Source: Erwinia sp. OLFS4 (GTDB taxonomy: Bacteria > Pseudomonadota > Gammaproteobacteria > Enterobacterales > Enterobacteriaceae). Taken from it: 60,235 nt of DNA. The stretch spans positions 1-60,235 of the forward strand of contig NZ_MOMB01000059.1 of the NCBI RefSeq assembly GCF_002752165.1. The letters run 5' to 3'. Below are positions 40,700-52,899 of this stretch, one piece after another (position 1 is the first letter of the stretch; each line of letters starts with the position of its first letter). The notes below the pieces were generated by a model. That model searched no databases. It was not told the origin of the DNA and saw only the letters and a program-made list of their open reading frames with translations. Both the position numbers and the translations under genes were made by a program.

Positions 40700-41710
40700 T
40701 TACTTCTTACGCGCGTATTTCAGCGAATCGAGCGCCACGGCGAAAATAATGATGCTGCCTTTGATAATGTACTGCCAGTAAGGATTGATGCCGATATAGG
40801 TCAGCCCGTAGTTGATTACGGTGAAAATCAACACCCCGGTCACCACCCCGGCAACGGTACCGACACCGCCGGCGAACGAAACGCCCCCCACCACGCAGGC
40901 AGCAATGGCATCCAGTTCATACATAAAACCGAGGTTATTAGTTGCCGACCCAATACGTCCGGCCTCCAGCATACCGCCAAAGGCGTAAAACACCCCTGAC
41001 AGCATATAAATCAGGATCAGATTGAGGGAAACGTTAACCCCGGAAACCCTTGCTGCTTCCGGATTGCCGCCAATAGCAAAAATATTTTTACCAAAGCGGG
41101 TTTTATTCCACAGGACCCACACCAGTGCAATGGCTATAACCGCATAAAAAGTAATGTAAGACAGCTTGAAATCACCAAAGCGTAAAAATCCCTGGGCGAA
41201 GGTAGAAAACTTTTCATCAAAGCCGGCTACCGGCGAGGCACCCACATAGTCGTAATAGAGTGAGTTGATGCCGTAAACAATAATCATGGTCCCCAGCGTG
41301 GTAATAAAGGGCGTCACTTTGAGATAGGCGATAATTAAGCCGTTCGCCAGACCAATCACCGCGCCAATAACACAAACAATCAGGATCACCAGGGCAATCG
41401 GCAGGGTTTCCAGATGGGGAAACACTTTATTTGCATTATCCATTGCCTGCAGCAACGTAGCGGCAACTACCGCCGCCAGGCCAACCTGACGCCCGGCAGA
41501 CAGGTCGGTTCCCTGGGTGACAATCAGTCCGGCAACCCCGAGCGCAATAATAATACGCACCGAAGATTGCGTCAGAATGTTGCTCAGGTTAATCAGACTC
41601 AGAAATGTGGGGTCTTCAAAAATAATAATCGCCAGCAATACCAGCAACACAACATATATGCCACCTTCTTTAAGCCAGGTGAGCGCATTTTTCTTATTTA
41701 CCGCATTCAT
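40700..41710 (-). CDS. mglC: galactose/methyl-galactoside ABC transporter permease
   Basis: MglC is the membrane channel subunit of the high-affinity galactose importer MglBAC. The 336-residue product has the E. coli length and multiple hydrophobic helices, with the BPD_transp_2 family motifs GLIVTQGTDLSAGRQVGLAAV near residue 62 and GGNPEAARVSGVNV near residue 215. It is the last gene of mglBAC, 17 bp after mglA. Confidence 0.97.
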   Translation of the reverse strand: MNAVNKKNALTWLKEGGIYVVLLVLLAIIIFEDPTFLSLINLSNILTQSSVRIIIALGVAGLIVTQGTDLSAGRQVGLAAVVAATLLQAMDNANKVFPHLETLPIALVILIVCVIGAVIGLANGLIIAYLKVTPFITTLGTMIIVYGINSLYYDYVGASPVAGFDEKFSTFAQGFLRFGDFKLSYITFYAVIAIALVWVLWNKTRFGKNIFAIGGNPEAARVSGVNVSLNLILIYMLSGVFYAFGGMLEAGRIGSATNNLGFMYELDAIAACVVGGVSFAGGVGTVAGVVTGVLIFTVINYGLTYIGINPYWQYIIKGSIIIFAVALDSLKYARKK

Positions 41711-41727
41711 ATTTAGCCCTTACCTCT

Positions 41728-43245
41728 TTACAGGTGCAGTGATGCCAGTCGTAAAATTTCGTTTTGCGTTGCCGTTTTGGTATCGACAATCCCCGCAACC
41801 TGGCCATTACTCATCACCAGGATGCGATCGGTAATACCCAGTAATTCCGGCATTTCAGAAGAAATGATAATGATGCCTTTGCCTTTTTTCGCCAGCTCTG
41901 CAATTAACTGATAAATTTCGAATTTAGCCCCCACATCAATACCGCGCGTCGGTTCATCCAGCATCAGAATTTCCGGCTGAGTCAATAACCAGCGTCCGAT
42001 AATCACTTTCTGCTGGTTACCCCCTGACAGTGAACCAATTTGCGTCCGGTGCCCTGGCGTTTTTACCCGCATGGCATCGATAACCCACTGGGTATCACTT
42101 TTCATTCGCTTATTGTCCAGCAGGCCGCTACTGTTTTTATATTTTCGGATATTTGAAATTAACGAATTAAAGCCAATATCGAGAAAAGCATAAATTCCGG
42201 TTGAGCGCCGCTCTTCTGTCACCAATGCAAAACCGTTATTAATGGCTTCATTAGCCGAATGGTTGTTAATCGGCTTGCCATGCAGCCGGATAGTGCCGCT
42301 TGATTTTTCACGGATACCAAATAATGTTTCAACAATATCCGTACGCTTCGCGCCCACCAGGCCGGCAATACCAAGAATCTCGCCCTGATGCAGATCAAAA
42401 GAGACATCGCGGATAGAAGGCTGACGCAGAGAGGAGAGATGACGAACTTCCAGAATGACCTCACCAGGCACATTCGTCTTATCCGGAAAACGCTGGCTTA
42501 ATGCACGCCCCACCATCATGGCAATGATTTTGTCCATATCCAGTCCTTCCAGCGGTTGGGTAGCAATCCACTGACCGTCGCGCAGGATGGTAATTTCGTC
42601 ACACAGCTGGAAGATTTCTTCCATTTTATGCGAAATATAGACAATGCCGCAGCCGCGTGCTTTCAGCTTACGGATAATGGTAAAAAGATGATTAACTTCT
42701 TTTTCAGTCAGTGATGAGGTTGGCTCATCCATAATAACGATTTTGGCGTCATAAGAAAAAGCTTTAGCAATTTCAACCATCTGCATTTGCGAAACAGACA
42801 GGTTAGCCACTTTGTCGCGCGGGTCAATATCAATATCCAGTTCATCAAAAATAGCCTGGGTATCACGATACATTTTCGCCTGATCAACAAAAAATCCTTT
42901 TCGCGGATAACGCCCCAGCCACATGTTGTCCATCACGCTGCGCTGTAATACCAGATTTAACTCCTGATGAACCATAGATACGCCGTTTTCCAGCGCTTCT
43001 TTCGAACTTTTGAAATCAATTTCATTACCCTGAAACAGAATGCGTCCGGCATCCTTCTTGTAGATCCCAAACAGGCATTTGAGCAACGTTGATTTACCGG
43101 CACCGTTCTCCCCCATCAACGCATGAATAGAATGCGGACGGACTTTTAAATTAACGTGATCTAATGCCTTTACGCCGGGAAATGATTTAGAAATATCATT
43201 CATTTCCAGCAAATATTCTTGCTGAGGTGATTTTTCGCTGGCCAT
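41728..43245 (-). CDS. mglA: galactose/methyl-galactoside ABC transporter ATP-binding protein
   Basis: MglA is the double-ABC ATPase that powers galactose uptake. The start is [20 protein letters not shown] at 43245 with AGGTAGG upstream, giving 505 residues (506 in E. coli). The first half has Walker [10 protein letters not shown], signature [12 protein letters not shown] and Walker [11 protein letters not shown]; the second half has the degenerate Walker [10 protein letters not shown], signature [12 protein letters not shown] and [11 protein letters not shown], as is usual in sugar importers. An intercistronic hairpin with a U-tract separates it from mglB. Confidence 0.97.
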   Translation of the reverse strand: MASEKSPQQEYLLEMNDISKSFPGVKALDHVNLKVRPHSIHALMGENGAGKSTLLKCLFGIYKKDAGRILFQGNEIDFKSSKEALENGVSMVHQELNLVLQRSVMDNMWLGRYPRKGFFVDQAKMYRDTQAIFDELDIDIDPRDKVANLSVSQMQMVEIAKAFSYDAKIVIMDEPTSSLTEKEVNHLFTIIRKLKARGCGIVYISHKMEEIFQLCDEITILRDGQWIATQPLEGLDMDKIIAMMVGRALSQRFPDKTNVPGEVILEVRHLSSLRQPSIRDVSFDLHQGEILGIAGLVGAKRTDIVETLFGIREKSSGTIRLHGKPINNHSANEAINNGFALVTEERRSTGIYAFLDIGFNSLISNIRKYKNSSGLLDNKRMKSDTQWVIDAMRVKTPGHRTQIGSLSGGNQQKVIIGRWLLTQPEILMLDEPTRGIDVGAKFEIYQLIAELAKKGKGIIIISSEMPELLGITDRILVMSNGQVAGIVDTKTATQNEILRLASLHL

Positions 43246-43294
43246 AATCCTACCTGGCTTAATCAAATTGTGGCGTAAACTCCACTCCACTTGC

Positions 43295-43321
43295 TAAAAA
43301 AGGGCGCGAAAATTCGCGCCC
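43295..43321 (-). terminator. intercistronic terminator/attenuator between mglB and mglA
   Basis: Read on the minus strand, GGGCGCGA-ATTT-TCGCGCCC (43321-43302) is a perfect 8-bp stem directly followed by TTTTTT (43301-43296). It begins 15 bp after the mglB stop. As a partial terminator it would make the binding protein MglB in excess over MglA and MglC, which is the usual ratio for such transporters. Confidence 0.8.
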
Positions 43322-43335
43322 GGTAACAGCAGATT

Positions 43336-44331
43336 TTATTTAGTAAACTGAGAGAGATTATCTTTATCAACCGGCACGTAAGGAATACGGACAATTTTAT
43401 TTTCAATTTTGAAATCAGTGCCATCAGTTGCCGCTTTACCGGCAGCAAGATTTTTCGCCATCAGTAAGGTTGCTTTAGCCTGATTCTCCGCATCATTCAG
43501 AACGGTCCCAGCCATATTGCCCGCTTTAATTTGTGCCAGCGCCTCAGGCAAGGCATCAACACCAAATACCGGAATGGACTTTTTATTGTGCGCTTTCAGC
43601 GCTTCAATCGCCCCCATCGCCATGGCATCGTTATTTGAGATCACTACTTCGATTTTGTCGGCATTAGGGCCAGAAAGCCAGGCATCGGTTTTATCTTTCG
43701 CCTGAGCGGTATCCCACATTGCGGTGTCCAGCGCCAGTTGTTTGGTTTTAATGCCATCTTTATTCAGCGTTTCAATCACATATTTAGTCCGGGCTTCGGC
43801 ATCCGGATGGCCTGGCTCACCTTTGAGCAACACATACTGAATCACGCCGTCTTTGTTCAGGTCCCATTGTGGTGACGCTTTCCAGTGTTTTTCAATCAGC
43901 TGTCCCTGAATAACCCCGGATTCTTTAGAATCAGTACCGACATAATACGCTTTATCGTAACTGGCCAGCGCTTTAGCGTTCGGTTCTTTATTAAAAAAGA
44001 CCACCGGAATATCCGCGGCTTTAGCTTTACTGATCACCACCCCCGCTGCTGCCGGGTCGACAAGGTTAATGGCCAGCGCCTTTACGCCCTTAGCAATTAA
44101 TACATCGACCTGATCGTTTTGTTTTGACTGATCGTTTTGTGAATCATTCATCAACAGCGCAACGCCGCCGGTTTCCCTGGCGTCTTTTTCAATATCTTTA
44201 CGCACCATCGACATGAAATTATCATCGTATTTATAAATGGTGACGCCAATTTTAGTGTCTGCCGCGTGTGCCGCTGCGCCTAACATCATGCTTGCCACCA
44301 GGGCGGTGAGGGTAAAAACCTTCTTATTCAT
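43336..44331 (-). CDS. mglB: D-galactose/D-glucose-binding periplasmic protein
   Basis: MglB binds galactose and glucose in the periplasm, feeds MglAC and serves the Trg chemoreceptor in E. coli. The start [20 protein letters not shown] at 44331 has GGAG upstream and gives 331 residues with a signal peptide cleaved after AAHA; an upstream frame to 44532 is promoter DNA. Binding-site segments [38 protein letters not shown] and [12 protein letters not shown] agree with E. coli, as does the calcium loop DLNKDGVIQ. First gene of mglBAC, behind the CRP/GalS region. Confidence 0.97.
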   Translation of the reverse strand: MNKKVFTLTALVASMMLGAAAHAADTKIGVTIYKYDDNFMSMVRKDIEKDARETGGVALLMNDSQNDQSKQNDQVDVLIAKGVKALAINLVDPAAAGVVISKAKAADIPVVFFNKEPNAKALASYDKAYYVGTDSKESGVIQGQLIEKHWKASPQWDLNKDGVIQYVLLKGEPGHPDAEARTKYVIETLNKDGIKTKQLALDTAMWDTAQAKDKTDAWLSGPNADKIEVVISNNDAMAMGAIEALKAHNKKSIPVFGVDALPEALAQIKAGNMAGTVLNDAENQAKATLLMAKNLAAGKAATDGTDFKIENKIVRIPYVPVDKDNLSQFTK

Positions 44332-44606
44332 GGTATCTCCGGTTTGTACAGGGTCGTTCTCAGCGTCAGCCATATTTAAACTGCTGGCCAGACGTTCAGA
44401 TCCTTTATTTTCGTTCTTAGCGGCGCGGGCATAGTTAATGATAACGTTGCTCAAAGCCGGCGGATTGTTAAAACAAAACCAGACTTCCCTGTACAACGAC
44501 GTTCCAGAATGTGATGTGACGAAATACTTCACAGAGCTGCTACAGCGAGATATGACGGATATGTAATGCCATTACATTATGTTTCAATCCCGACAGGACG
44601 CAGCCA

Positions 44607-44666
44607 TCATAGATAATGAAATGTTAATTAACTGTGAATTCACTCACAGATTGAAAGCGGTTACAT
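44607..44666 (-). promoter_or_regulatory. mgl promoter with CRP site and GalS/GalR operator
   Basis: A perfect-consensus CRP site TGTGA-N6-TCACA spans 44633-44648. On the minus strand TATGAT (44612-44607) fits a -10, placing the CRP site near -41 (class II). The operator ATGTAACCGCTTTCAA (minus strand 44666-44651) matches 14 of 16 of the gal operator consensus and overlaps the last codons of galS. This is the arrangement of the E. coli mgl promoter: CRP activation and GalS repression. The rest of the 44332-44606 leader holds no gene I can support. Confidence 0.85.
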
Positions 44667-45701
44667 CGGCAAATCGCTTGGGTTAGTGAGCGGTGCCACA
44701 CTTTGTCGTTGTGCCACCGAGTGGCGTCGGACCAGCGTCGGCATAAAACCATGCTTTGCCAGGGGATCGAGCTGGTTCTGCGCCCCTTTTATTGCCAGTT
44801 CTGTTGCCAGTTTTGCCATTGAAACAACAGGATAACGCACGGTGGTTAGCTGAGGGTCGGTGTAACGGGAGATAGGTATATCATCGAAACCAATCACAGA
44901 AAGCTGCTGCGGCACGGCAATACCGTTGTCTTTTAACGCGGTTAACGCGCCGGCGGCCATACTGTCGTTGTAGGCAAAGACGGCGGTCAGGTTCAGATTA
45001 CGGCTGAGCAGTTCAATCATCGCCGTTTCACCGCCCTGCAAATCAGGCTCACCAACCGCCATCCAGCTTTCCGGCGGCGGGCTCCCCTGCGCGCTGAGGG
45101 CCTGCAACCAGCCCGCCCGCCGCTGCCTGGCATCTTCAATCGGATGCTGCGAATTCAGGTAACCTATGCGCGTATGTCCCATCTGCTGAAGCATACGTGT
45201 TGCCATCAGCGCCCCGCTGACGTTATCAAGGAAAACACAGCGGTGACCATAGCCGGGCAGCAGTCGGTTCACCAGCACCATGCCGGGTATTTGTGCCATA
45301 AAACTGGCCAGCTCCGCATCACCAAGCGATTTAGCATGCACAATCAACGCATTACAACGCTGGCGAATCAGCACTTCTATCGCATGACGCTCTTTTTCAG
45401 CCTGGTGGTAGGAATTGTTAATTAGCACATGTTTATTCACGCTTTGCGCCACGGTATCCACGGCTTTTACCAGCGCACCGAAAAACGGATCGGAAACGTC
45501 CATCACCACCACGCCAATGGTATCACTGACCTGTGAAGCCAGCGCCTGAGCATTGGCATTAGGCCGGTAGCCCAGCGCTTCAACCGCCCGCATTACCGCG
45601 TCACGGGTTTGTGGCGTCACCGCGTCGCTCTGATTAAGCACTCTGGATACCGTTGCTACGGAAACCCCCGCCGCATGGGCAACGTCCCGGATGGTTATCA
45701 T
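44661..45701 (-). CDS. galS: LacI-family galactose isorepressor GalS
   Basis: GalS represses mglBAC and its own gene and is relieved by galactose or fucose. From [20 protein letters not shown] at 45701 the product has 346 residues, the E. coli length; five extra codons to 45716 are possible but unlikely. The helix-turn-helix and hinge ([15 protein letters not shown]) precede a periplasmic-binding-type domain with [21 protein letters not shown] and [14 protein letters not shown]. It lies upstream of mglB on the same strand, as in E. coli. Confidence 0.94.
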   Translation of the reverse strand: MITIRDVAHAAGVSVATVSRVLNQSDAVTPQTRDAVMRAVEALGYRPNANAQALASQVSDTIGVVVMDVSDPFFGALVKAVDTVAQSVNKHVLINNSYHQAEKERHAIEVLIRQRCNALIVHAKSLGDAELASFMAQIPGMVLVNRLLPGYGHRCVFLDNVSGALMATRMLQQMGHTRIGYLNSQHPIEDARQRRAGWLQALSAQGSPPPESWMAVGEPDLQGGETAMIELLSRNLNLTAVFAYNDSMAAGALTALKDNGIAVPQQLSVIGFDDIPISRYTDPQLTTVRYPVVSMAKLATELAIKGAQNQLDPLAKHGFMPTLVRRHSVAQRQSVAPLTNPSDLPM

Positions 45702-45793
45702 AGGGCATAACCGCAAAAAGCGCGTGGCAACATAGCAGCACCTGGCATCAACAATAACTGGTGGCTATATTGTCAGCAGTTCTCGCCAGGCAG

Positions 45794-45860
45794 CGTGAAA
45801 CAGGTCACAGCAATGAAAGCGGTTACAAACAATTTGTTAACCTTTGTGATACAGATCATC
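45794..45860 (-). promoter_or_regulatory. galS regulatory region: CRP sites and gal operator
   Basis: Within the galS upstream region a CRP-like site CGTGA-AACAGG-TCACA is at 45794-45809 (9/10), a gal operator ATGAAAGCGGTTACAA at 45813-45828 (14/16, same core as the mgl operator), and a second CRP-like site TGTGA-TACAGA-TCATC at 45845-45860 (8/10) at the yeiB stop. Autorepression by GalS and CRP activation are expected from E. coli. Confidence 0.7.
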
Positions 45861-47004
45861 AATCTGCTGCCGCCACCCCGGCAAGGCGTCGGGTCAGGAT
45901 ATGCCACAGACTTTCCAGCGGGCCGCGGGAAAAGTGACGCAACCAGAACCAGGAAAATAACAAGTTAATCAGCCAGATGCCCGGAACCAGTCCCAGCAGC
46001 TGGATCCGATCCAGCGCCATAAACCAGCCAGCGTAATCAAACAGCGCGAGGCAAATCAGCGTTTGCAGCAAATAGTTACTCAGCGCCATGCGCCCGACTG
46101 CGGCTATCAGCCGGGTAACACGCCCCTGTTGCCAGCGCCGCCAGCAGGCAAATACCAGCGCCAGATATCCGATGGCCTTCAGCGGAGCGCTGAGTTCACG
46201 CGGTATCTGCAGATAAAATGCGCACCAGCGATAATCCCAGCCGGTCAGCCATTGCATAATGATAGCCAGCAGATTTATCAGCATTCCGCAGGCAATGCCA
46301 GCCAGCGCAATCCGGCGGTAATGGGCCTGGCTAAAACCGCCCTGCAACCAGCCGTTATGCATCAGCGCCGCGCCGATCAGCATCAGTCCCGCCAGCTGCC
46401 AGCCATACTGAGCCCCCAGCGCAAGCAGGCCATCGCTTAAGGCATCAAGCCGGCTGTCAAAAGCCAGGGCGCCGCCGTGCAGATGCCAGTACTGCTCATA
46501 CTGCAAATCGGCACGTCCCGGCAGCCAGCTATTACCCGGCTGTGAACGGCTAAGCAGGCCAAACAGTATCAGCACCAGGCTGCCGCAAACATACAGCATA
46601 ATGCCGCTACGCAGCAGCCTGGAGGCGGGGGCATTACCTAACATTCGCCAGATGAGTAAACCGATCAGACCATAATCCAGCAGAATATCGCCCTGCCAGA
46701 AAAACAGGCTATGGATCAGGCCGAACAGCGCCAGCAACAGCAGGCGCGCCTGCAGCCAGCATTTACCCCGCGCCAGCTGCATATACAGCCCGGCGCCAAA
46801 CAGCAAGGCAAACACCGACAGAAATTTCTGCTGGGCCAGCAGATCCATCACCGCCCAGCTGAGCGCATCCGCCAGGGAAACCTGGCCGGCCCAGGCCGGG
46901 TTAAGATAAGCCGCATCCGGCAGGCCAAAAGCAACAATATTCAGCAGCAGGATGCCAAGCAGCGCGGCTCCACGGATAAAATCCAGCACCGGAATACGTG
47001 GCAT
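45859..47004 (-). CDS. yeiB: DUF418 membrane protein YeiB
   Basis: The 381-residue protein has many hydrophobic helices and the DUF418 family features: RIPVLDFIRGAALLGILLLNI at the start and RLIAAVGRMALSNYLLQTLICLALF near residue 290. The E. coli orthologue lies next to folE, as here. Function is unknown; a membrane acyltransferase-like or transporter role has been proposed for the superfamily. It follows folE by 39 bp on the same strand. Confidence 0.9.
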   Translation of the reverse strand: MPRIPVLDFIRGAALLGILLLNIVAFGLPDAAYLNPAWAGQVSLADALSWAVMDLLAQQKFLSVFALLFGAGLYMQLARGKCWLQARLLLLALFGLIHSLFFWQGDILLDYGLIGLLIWRMLGNAPASRLLRSGIMLYVCGSLVLILFGLLSRSQPGNSWLPGRADLQYEQYWHLHGGALAFDSRLDALSDGLLALGAQYGWQLAGLMLIGAALMHNGWLQGGFSQAHYRRIALAGIACGMLINLLAIIMQWLTGWDYRWCAFYLQIPRELSAPLKAIGYLALVFACWRRWQQGRVTRLIAAVGRMALSNYLLQTLICLALFDYAGWFMALDRIQLLGLVPGIWLINLLFSWFWLRHFSRGPLESLWHILTRRLAGVAAAD

Positions 47005-47043
47005 GATAGTCCTCAGGTCAGCCGCAGCGGCCGCCGGTCAGCG

Positions 47044-47712
47044 TCACTCGCTGTGACGCACGGCGCGCAGGAATTCCTGGCGGGTATTCTGGCTGGATTT
47101 AAACAACCCGCCGAGTGAGGTGGTGGTGGTGGCGCTGTTGGCATCGCGGATGCCGCGCGCTTTAACACAATAATGCACGGCATCAATGGAAACCGCGACG
47201 TTGCTGGTGCCGAGCAAGGTCTGTAGCGCGACCAGAATCTGCTGGGTCAGACGTTCCTGCACCTGCGGGCGCTGGGCAAAAAACTGCACAATACGGTTGA
47301 TTTTCGACAGACCAATCACCTTATCTTTTGGGATATATGCCACCGTCGCTTTACCGTCGATAATCACAAAATGGTGTTCACAGGTACTGGTCAGCGTGAT
47401 ATCCCGCACGGTCACCATTTCATCAACCTTCATTTTATTTTCAATCAGGGTGATTTTGGGAAAGTTGGCATAATCAAGGCCAGAAAAAACCTCATTCACG
47501 TACATTTTTGCAATGCGATGCGGCGTTTCAATCAGGCTGTCATCTTCCAGATCAAGATTGAGCAGCTTCATAATTTCAGTCATGTGGCCGGCAATCTGCG
47601 CCCGACGTGCATCATCATCCAGTTGCTGAACCGGGGTGCGAAGCGGGGTTTCAAGGCCACGGGTTACCAGCGCATCATGAACCAGCCTGGCTTCCTGACT
47701 TAACGTCGTCAT
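47044..47712 (-). CDS. folE: GTP cyclohydrolase I
   Basis: FolE converts GTP to dihydroneopterin triphosphate, the entry step of folate synthesis. From [19 protein letters not shown] at 47712 the product has 222 residues, as in E. coli; a frame extending to 47889 is promoter and upstream sequence. The zinc site cysteine and histidine are in [13 protein letters not shown], the second cysteine in [13 protein letters not shown], and the active-site [21 protein letters not shown] is complete. It is followed by yeiB, probably in the same transcript. Confidence 0.97.
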   Translation of the reverse strand: MTTLSQEARLVHDALVTRGLETPLRTPVQQLDDDARRAQIAGHMTEIMKLLNLDLEDDSLIETPHRIAKMYVNEVFSGLDYANFPKITLIENKMKVDEMVTVRDITLTSTCEHHFVIIDGKATVAYIPKDKVIGLSKINRIVQFFAQRPQVQERLTQQILVALQTLLGTSNVAVSIDAVHYCVKARGIRDANSATTTTSLGGLFKSSQNTRQEFLRAVRHSE

Positions 47713-47842
47713 AAAATCTTTGTCTCCAGCAGCGACTAATACCGGGAAACAGTAATAGCCCGGTCTGAATTTTGAAGGGCTATTCTGGAACACATCCCGT
47801 TCACAATCCAGTGAAACCGGCTTAACGCTTGATGAAAGGGTT

Positions 47843-48979
47843 TCATCTGCCATCAGTTCGGGCCGGCCAGACCAGCAGACCGGCCACAAGTAGCATCACA
47901 CCAGCAATATACAACGCCGGCTCCAGCCGGTGGGTCAGCAGCGTGGATAACGCCGATAACAGCGGACCGGCCAGCTGTCCGATGGCATAGCCGGTCGTCA
48001 GCAGCCCGGCAAGATAGCGGGTATGCTGCGGGGCCAGTTCCCGCCCTACCTGTAGCGAAAGCTGCACCACGCAGAGAAATCCGCCGCCCACCAACACTGC
48101 CCCCAGAATCAGGCCGGCAATTCCGCTAAAGATTTCCGGACAAAACACCCCGAGCGCCTGCCCCCAGAGCACCCAGGCCAGCCGGCGGTGGCTGGTGGCA
48201 AAATGCCGGGTCAGGATCCCCAGCAGGATACCGATGACCGCAGCACCGCCAAATACCGGCCAGACATACTGCGCAAACAGGCTGTCTGGAAAGCGCGACA
48301 CCGCCATTTGCGACAGGAAGGTCGCCGGTAAGATGTAACCAAAACCGGCCAGGCTGTAACTCCAGACCAGTCTTTTTAATTCTGCCGTCAGTATCAGCGG
48401 GGCCGGCGCACTTTCCGGCCGATGCAATTCACCGCTGGCGGGCAGGTTATGACTAATGCTAACAACCAGTAACAAAGCCAGCAGGCCATACACCAACCAG
48501 GCCCAGCTGGCATCCACCTGCCAGTAGTGCAGCGCCAGCGCGACAATCCCGCTGAGGAAAATACCGGTTCCCGGGCCGGCAAACACCGCGGCACTCAGCC
48601 CAGGGCGCTGCGCTTTTAACAGTATTTCGTTACTCCATGCCGCCACCAGAACCATCGCCCAGCCGCTGGCCCAGCCGATAAAAAAACGGATGACGCCATG
48701 CAACAAGGGGCCGCCGGCCAGCGCCGAGAGCAGTGTCAGAATCACCGCCCCCCACAACCCGGCTTTCAGGCGCCTTTCAACCCAGCGGCTGGCGCGCATG
48801 GCGTTCCATGAACCGCACAGATAGCCAAGATAGTTGAGCGCGGCGACCACCGCCGCGCTGGTTAAGGTGAGCTGATGTTCAGCAATCATCAGCGGCACCT
48901 GGGGGGTAAACGCAAAGCGGCCGATACCCATAGCCACTACCAGAGTAAGAAATGCGCTGATTGCCACGCGCAGAGTCAT
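47843..48979 (-). CDS. YbfB/YjiJ-family MFS transporter
   Basis: The start is ATG 48979 ([26 protein letters not shown]), preceded by AAGGAGCGGAT, giving 378 residues with about 12 hydrophobic helices. The [15 protein letters not shown] start and the [13 protein letters not shown] segment are typical of the YbfB/YjiJ group of major facilitators. Substrate is unknown. It is divergent from the LysR gene at 49112, a common regulator-transporter pairing, so the regulator probably controls it. Confidence 0.85.
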   Translation of the reverse strand: MTLRVAISAFLTLVVAMGIGRFAFTPQVPLMIAEHQLTLTSAAVVAALNYLGYLCGSWNAMRASRWVERRLKAGLWGAVILTLLSALAGGPLLHGVIRFFIGWASGWAMVLVAAWSNEILLKAQRPGLSAAVFAGPGTGIFLSGIVALALHYWQVDASWAWLVYGLLALLLVVSISHNLPASGELHRPESAPAPLILTAELKRLVWSYSLAGFGYILPATFLSQMAVSRFPDSLFAQYVWPVFGGAAVIGILLGILTRHFATSHRRLAWVLWGQALGVFCPEIFSGIAGLILGAVLVGGGFLCVVQLSLQVGRELAPQHTRYLAGLLTTGYAIGQLAGPLLSALSTLLTHRLEPALYIAGVMLLVAGLLVWPARTDGR

Positions 48980-49062
48980 ATCCGCTCCTTGACTACACTT
49001 ATTATCAGACCATTCAGCCTGTGTTGTTTTCAACTTGTCACTATCATCGGACAACGATATGC

Positions 49063-49095
49063 TCACATTAAGTGAATAATCGCAAATAACTTAAT
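49063..49095. promoter_or_regulatory. possible LysR-type operator in the MFS/LysR divergent region
   Basis: ATTAAGT at 49067-49073 and ACTTAAT at 49089-49095 form a 7-bp perfect dyad with 15-bp spacing; the left half is part of a smaller palindrome TCACATTAAGTGA (49063-49075). It ends 16 bp before the regulator start, as expected for autoregulation with control of the divergent transporter. Confidence 0.35.
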
Positions 49096-49111
49096 CACAA
49101 AAAAAGAATAA

Positions 49112-51186
<2,075 letters not shown>

Positions 51187-51198
51187 TCAGGAGCCACC

Positions 51199-52038
51199 AT
51201 GAGTAGCCTGGAATTACTGGAAGATCACCGTTTATTTGGCGGCTGGCAACAGCGTTACCGCCACTATTCGGCCAGCCTGAACTGCCCGATGACCTTCAGT
51301 CTCTTTCTGCCGCAAACGCAAGGCTCCAGCCCACCCCCGGCGCTCTATTGTCTGGCCGGCCTGACCTGCAACGATGAGAATTTCAGCAATAAAAGCGGCG
51401 CACAGCGCGTCGCACAACAGCTGGGAATTGTGCTGGTAATGCCGGATACCAGCCCGCGCGGCGAGCAGGTCGCCGATGATCAGGCTTACGATCTCGGCCA
51501 GGGCGCAGGTTTTTATCTTAATGCCAGCCAGCCGCCGTGGCGCGAACATTTCAGGATGTATGATTATATCCAGTCGGAGCTACCGCAACTGATTCGGCAA
51601 AATTTTAATCTCGCTGAACGTCAGGCGATTATGGGCCATTCTATGGGGGGGCATGGCGCGCTGGTACTGGCATTGCGTAACCCCGGCCAGTTCACGTCAG
51701 CTTCCGCTTTTGCCCCTATCGTTAATCCGTCTGAAGTGCCCTGGGGACAGAAAGCGTTCCGCGCCTACCTTGGCGAGGACCGGCAGCAATGGCATGAGTA
51801 TGATAGCTGTCAGCTGCTGCGTCAGGCCAGTCATCAGCTACCGATTCTGATCGACCAGGGCGACAGCGACCAGTTTCTGGCCGATCAGCTGCAGCCGGAA
51901 CGTCTGGCCGCCGTTGCCGGTGAAAAACAGTTTCCGCTAACCCTGCGCATCCAGCCCGGCTATGACCATAGTTATTTCTTCATCAGTAGCCTGGTAGAAG
52001 ACCATCTGCACTTTCACGCCAGATATCTGTTTAACTGA
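51199..52038 (+). CDS. fghA: S-formylglutathione hydrolase
   Basis: This esterase hydrolyses S-formylglutathione to formate and glutathione, completing formaldehyde detoxification. The 279-residue alpha/beta hydrolase resembles E. coli YeiG, which occupies the same chromosomal place after folE. The oxyanion segment [19 protein letters not shown], nucleophile elbow [10 protein letters not shown] with Ser near residue 150, catalytic Asp in [17 protein letters not shown] and His in [10 protein letters not shown] are all visible. It is co-directional with frmA, while in E. coli yeiG stands alone. Confidence 0.95.
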   Translation: MSSLELLEDHRLFGGWQQRYRHYSASLNCPMTFSLFLPQTQGSSPPPALYCLAGLTCNDENFSNKSGAQRVAQQLGIVLVMPDTSPRGEQVADDQAYDLGQGAGFYLNASQPPWREHFRMYDYIQSELPQLIRQNFNLAERQAIMGHSMGGHGALVLALRNPGQFTSASAFAPIVNPSEVPWGQKAFRAYLGEDRQQWHEYDSCQLLRQASHQLPILIDQGDSDQFLADQLQPERLAAVAGEKQFPLTLRIQPGYDHSYFFISSLVEDHLHFHARYLFN

Positions 52039-52048
52039 TCACCTGCCC

Positions 52049-52076
52049 CGCTTACCGGGGAATAGCCCGGTAAGCG
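52049..52076. terminator. strong hairpin between fghA and the ABC genes
   Basis: A perfect 11-bp stem (CGCTTACCGGG at 52049-52059, CCCGGTAAGCG at 52066-52076) with loop GAATAG sits 10 bp after the fghA stop, between convergent genes. No long T-run follows on either strand, yet stem strength and place suggest a two-way terminator. Confidence 0.5.
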
Positions 52077-52112
52077 TCCTGATGCTGACGGCGGCAATAT
52101 TCGCGCTGGCGT

Positions 52113-52898
52113 TCAGCCTGGCGGGGTGGTAACACCGTCAATCAGCGCAACCGGTAAGCCCTGACTGCAGTGTTCAATACGCCCCTGCACGCCATACACC
52201 TGCGCCAGATACGGTGAGGTAATAACCTGTTCGGGCGGTCCCTGGGTAACCAGCCTGCCGTTTTGTAACATCAGTACATAGTCACCATGACGCAGCGCGA
52301 GGTTAATATCATGGACCACCATCAGAGTGACCATGTTACGCCGGCGCGTTTCCCGGGCAATCAGCGTCATAACGTGAAACTGATAATTCAGGTCCAGTGC
52401 GCTCAGCGGTTCATCCAGCAGCAGCAATTCAGGCTGGCGGATCAGTGATTGCGCCAGCCCCACCAGCTGTTTTTGTCCACCGGAAAGCTGGTCAAGGTAA
52501 CAAAGCGCCAGATGCGCAATCCCCAGCTGTTGCAGCAGATCCATCACCTCAGTTTCCGCTGCCGCGCTGCGTCTGCCGCCTGACGCCACGCGAGCAACCA
52601 GCACGGACTCCAGCACCTGCAGATGTACGCCAGCCGGTAGCGACTGCGGTAAACAGACCACCCGCCTGGCACGCCGCGACAAGGGCTGCGTCAGCAGCTC
52701 TTCGCCATTAAGCCACAGCGCCCCCTGAGCCGGATGCAACCCGGCCAGGGCACGCAGCAGGGTCGACTTTCCACAGCCGTTCGGGCCCAGCAAAATAGTG
52801 ATTTTACCGGGGGGTAAAGCGCAAATGTTAAGCGGCTCAATCACCGGCCGGTTGCGGTAGCCGCTGGTGAAATCGCAGAGCGTCAGCCCCGGGTTCAT
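52113..52898 (-). CDS. FecE-type iron/siderophore ABC transporter ATP-binding protein
   Basis: The 261-residue ATPase belongs to the siderophore/heme/B12 import group (FecE, FepC, BtuD). Walker A is GPNGCGKSTLLRAL near residue 37, signature LSGGQKQLVGLAQSL near 138, Walker B LLLLDEPLSALDL near 160, and the H-loop VVHDINLALRHGD follows. It starts one base after the stop of the FecCD-type permease, so the two are translationally coupled. The substrate cannot be assigned without the binding protein, which is absent here. Confidence 0.92.
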   Translation of the reverse strand: MNPGLTLCDFTSGYRNRPVIEPLNICALPPGKITILLGPNGCGKSTLLRALAGLHPAQGALWLNGEELLTQPLSRRARRVVCLPQSLPAGVHLQVLESVLVARVASGGRRSAAAETEVMDLLQQLGIAHLALCYLDQLSGGQKQLVGLAQSLIRQPELLLLDEPLSALDLNYQFHVMTLIARETRRRNMVTLMVVHDINLALRHGDYVLMLQNGRLVTQGPPEQVITSPYLAQVYGVQGRIEHCSQGLPVALIDGVTTPPG

Positions 52899-52899
52899 A

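Noticed and set aside
43246-44532. Longer versions of mglA and mglB with N-terminal extensions
   Set aside because: The extensions are intergenic or promoter sequence; inner starts have ribosome sites and match the E. coli lengths and signal peptide.
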